From Atrina japonica (Eukaryota > Mollusca > Bivalvia > Pterioida > Pinnidae): 64,000 nucleotides of DNA. The notes below the pieces were generated by a model. That model was not told where the DNA came from. It did no database searches and saw only the letters and a list, made by a program, of their open reading frames with translations. The stretch spans positions 124,001-188,000 of the forward strand of contig BROG01000820.1 of assembly GCA_030159075.1 (NCBI GenBank), read 5' to 3'. Position 1 is the stretch's first letter, and each line of letters starts with the position of its first letter. The position numbers were made by a program, and so were the translations under genes. Below are positions 61,868-64,000 of this stretch, piece after piece.

Positions 61868-63029
61868 TGTTAATTTATGTCTGAAGAGTTCTGCTGAAGG
61901 TGCCTAAAATAACGATATATGACAATTGCTACATGCTTGACCACAATTAATCTGATAACATTTGATTTACTTCATTTTACTTCATTTCACCTATTCTCTT
62001 TGTATCTATTTCATATACATGTAATTACCACTTTATCTGGTACATTAGCTACTTTTCAAAGTTGGATTCGTTGTGTATAGTTCACATGTGTATATACCTG
62101 TATCTTCTGTTATATAAAAGTGTTGAAAAGCTTTTCTGTAGTCAAAGTCAGTTTTTGAAACTCAGTTATTTGGATAAGAGAACTCATGGAAACAGTGACG
62201 GACTTGCCAACCTTAAAAAATTTTCATGGGGAGATTTTTTAATCTCATGGGGGAGACTCTAAATTTAAGTAAATATTTTTGAAACCACTTTGTTTTAATT
62301 CACTTCTCTACAATTTTTGGCCTTAATAAATGTATCAGTTTTTTCTGGATGATAAAGAATCATACTACATGTATAATGTATATGCTAATTAGAATTCTTT
62401 TAGGCCTGTTTTATCACTGTAAACATAAAGAAATGTGATATACATGTATATGTATGTCTGTATATTGATACAGTACATTTACATGTACAAGGTCATAAGG
62501 TCACCCAGGTGCTTATCAGTATCATGGTTAAATCAATTAGTACATGTATGTACATACATATATATCATTAAGCCTCAAAGGACAAAAACAGAAATAAGAT
62601 TGTTTGGTGTATTTGATGTACTTAAACCAATCCCCCAAATTGAGCAGTTATATATACATGTATACTACTTGCCATTCAGTTTTTATGTGATTAATCTATT
62701 TAGTTTTAACCACATTTATACAAAAAACAATAATTAGACCATGTCAGGAGGACGATCATAATTCAAGATATTAGTCCTTTGCACACATACATGTAGGTAC
62801 ATGTCCGTAGAATTCAAGTTTGTATTTTTCATAGAAATCGGAAAATTATTTTTTGACACGTTTTTGAGGTCTTTTCAGACTTTGTCATTTTCATTCATTT
62901 TTGTATGATTTCTTTGATTATCTTCCTTTGTATTCACTATGATGCATTCATTTTATGTATTTTACTAGTAATGTTCTGAAGGTATGTTTTTTTGCAAGAA
63001 TTTTGCAAAAATCTAATTTTTAAAAAAAA

Positions 63030-63672
63030 AAATTCTGAAATTTTTAAGACAGCAAAAAAGAGAAGTTGGGGTATTTTTTCACACTGTGACTGTCAGTCTG
63101 TATTTCAAAATCACTGAAGAGATTTTGATGAAACTTTGAAGGAAGTAAGTTCTGAAGGTTCTCTAACAAATTTGTGTTTTTGCATCAGATTGACCCAGGG
63201 GTGGATCCAGGGTAAGCAAAATAGATCACAAAAGGCAAGTGTCTTCTCCAGAACTACTGCATGAATTGAAAAATGGATTGTTTCTGAGTGATCTAATGGA
63301 TGTATGATTCAAGTTTGTATTTTTTGACTAAATTGAAATATTCATTTTTGACACTTTTTGAGATCTTTTCAGACTTTGTCATTTTCATTCTTTTTTGTAT
63401 GATTATCTCCCCTTGCATTCACTATGATGCATTCATTTCATGTGTTTTACTTGTACAAGTACATGTATATAGATGAAGAAATGTTTTTGTGCAAAAATTT
63501 TGCTGAAATGTACATGCAATTTTTAAATACATTGTATTTTTATGAATTTCTTAAAACTGCAATATTTGTTTTTCTTGGCCAGATCAGCCTACATGTTCTC
63601 CTCGGTCTTCTTTCCACATTTATAGATGGTTTCAGGTGAATGATTGAGGCCCTCTTGGGCCTCTTGTTTTAA
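63030..63672. repeat. Fragment of the agctcacct hairpin repeat family, 3' end
   Basis: Shares gattttgatgaaactttga and ggggtggatccagggt with the 7003 copy, and ends in cctcttgggcctcttgtttt, as the 4651-5825 copy does. Confidence 0.5.
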
Positions 63673-64000
63673 CCTTGATCTTCAATTTTGACCTTGAAAA
63701 ATCTTGTCCAAAGTGTGACAGACTTTGACAGAGTAGATGATCTGTCATGCTGCCAAGTCATTGCTATGTATTTGTATGTACATGTACATCTAGGCACTAG
63801 TAGGGATTTTCCTACATTGTACATGTAGGCTGTTTTGTGTCCGGCTACAGGACCCATTCCCATTGCAAAAATGGTTTATTTTTTCCCTAAATACATGCAA
63901 AATTTCAGGAATTTCAAAAAAAAAAAAAGCATAAAACATTTTTGAACAGATGTCTCAGATGCTTCTGTTTTAATCAAAATGATGTATATTTCTCCTGGAC

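Larger units (their letters stand above)
57296..64000 (+). other. First coding-exon intron of PTDSS, to window end
   Basis: Donor at 57296 opens an intron of at least 6.7 kb with MITEs, a SINE and a hairpin-repeat fragment. I searched by eye for the next conserved PTDSS segment (FPNGPFTRPHP type) and did not find it. Confidence 0.6.

Overview
The window is eukaryotic, AT-rich and mostly non-coding. It looks like a bivalve mollusc genome. The signs are a dense load of (TC)n, (TA)n and (CA)n microsatellites, several tRNA-headed SINEs, many short foldback (MITE-like) elements, 5'-truncated Penelope-like retroelement (PLE) copies, and a dispersed repeat that opens with an AGCTCACC...GGTGAGCT-type hairpin. 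The species call rests on repeat style and gene type, not on a marker gene. The given ORFs are mostly noise. The real genes are split into short exons, which I assembled by GT-AG boundaries and codon phase.

Four genes are supported. (1) The 3' part of a + strand gene (12619-24666) has three phase-1 exons. They encode an I-set immunoglobulin domain, a proline/acidic linker, and a long acidic Ser/Asn-rich tail that ends in a two-helix membrane hairpin. Its 5' part is not seen. (2) A complete three-exon + strand gene (30746-34445, 182 aa) encodes a claudin/PMP22-type four-helix membrane protein. (3) A complete seven-exon minus-strand gene (54280 down to 36287) has exons summing to exactly 1017 nt (338 aa plus stop). 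I do not recognise the product: a helix-rich N-terminal two thirds followed by a strand-like, Cys/Trp-rich C-terminus. (4) The first coding exon of phosphatidylserine synthase 1/2 (57138-57295, +); the rest lies downstream and I did not find it before the window end.

Layout: 1-12.6 kb is repeats only (SINEs, HHR-bearing PLE pieces, a 34-bp tandem array at 9987-10895). 12.6-24.7 kb is the Ig/membrane gene, with a 32-bp tandem array in its second intron. 24.7-30.7 kb is intergenic. 30.7-34.4 kb is the claudin-like gene, with three copies of one MITE family in intron 2. 36.3-54.3 kb is the minus gene, convergent with the claudin gene; its introns hold a broken PLE reverse transcriptase, PLE 3' fragments, many MITEs, and a minisatellite with higher-order structure. 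54.3-57.1 kb lies between the divergent minus gene and PTDSS and has a cluster of TTACGTCA sites with a TATA-like box. 57.3-64 kb is intron or repeat sequence.

The genes are not an operon and show no common pathway, though three of the four products are membrane proteins or membrane-lipid enzymes. The most interesting items are the unrecognised seven-exon gene with its CRE-like cluster, the hammerhead-ribozyme-like motifs scattered with PLE fragments, and the Ig protein with an ER-type membrane hairpin.
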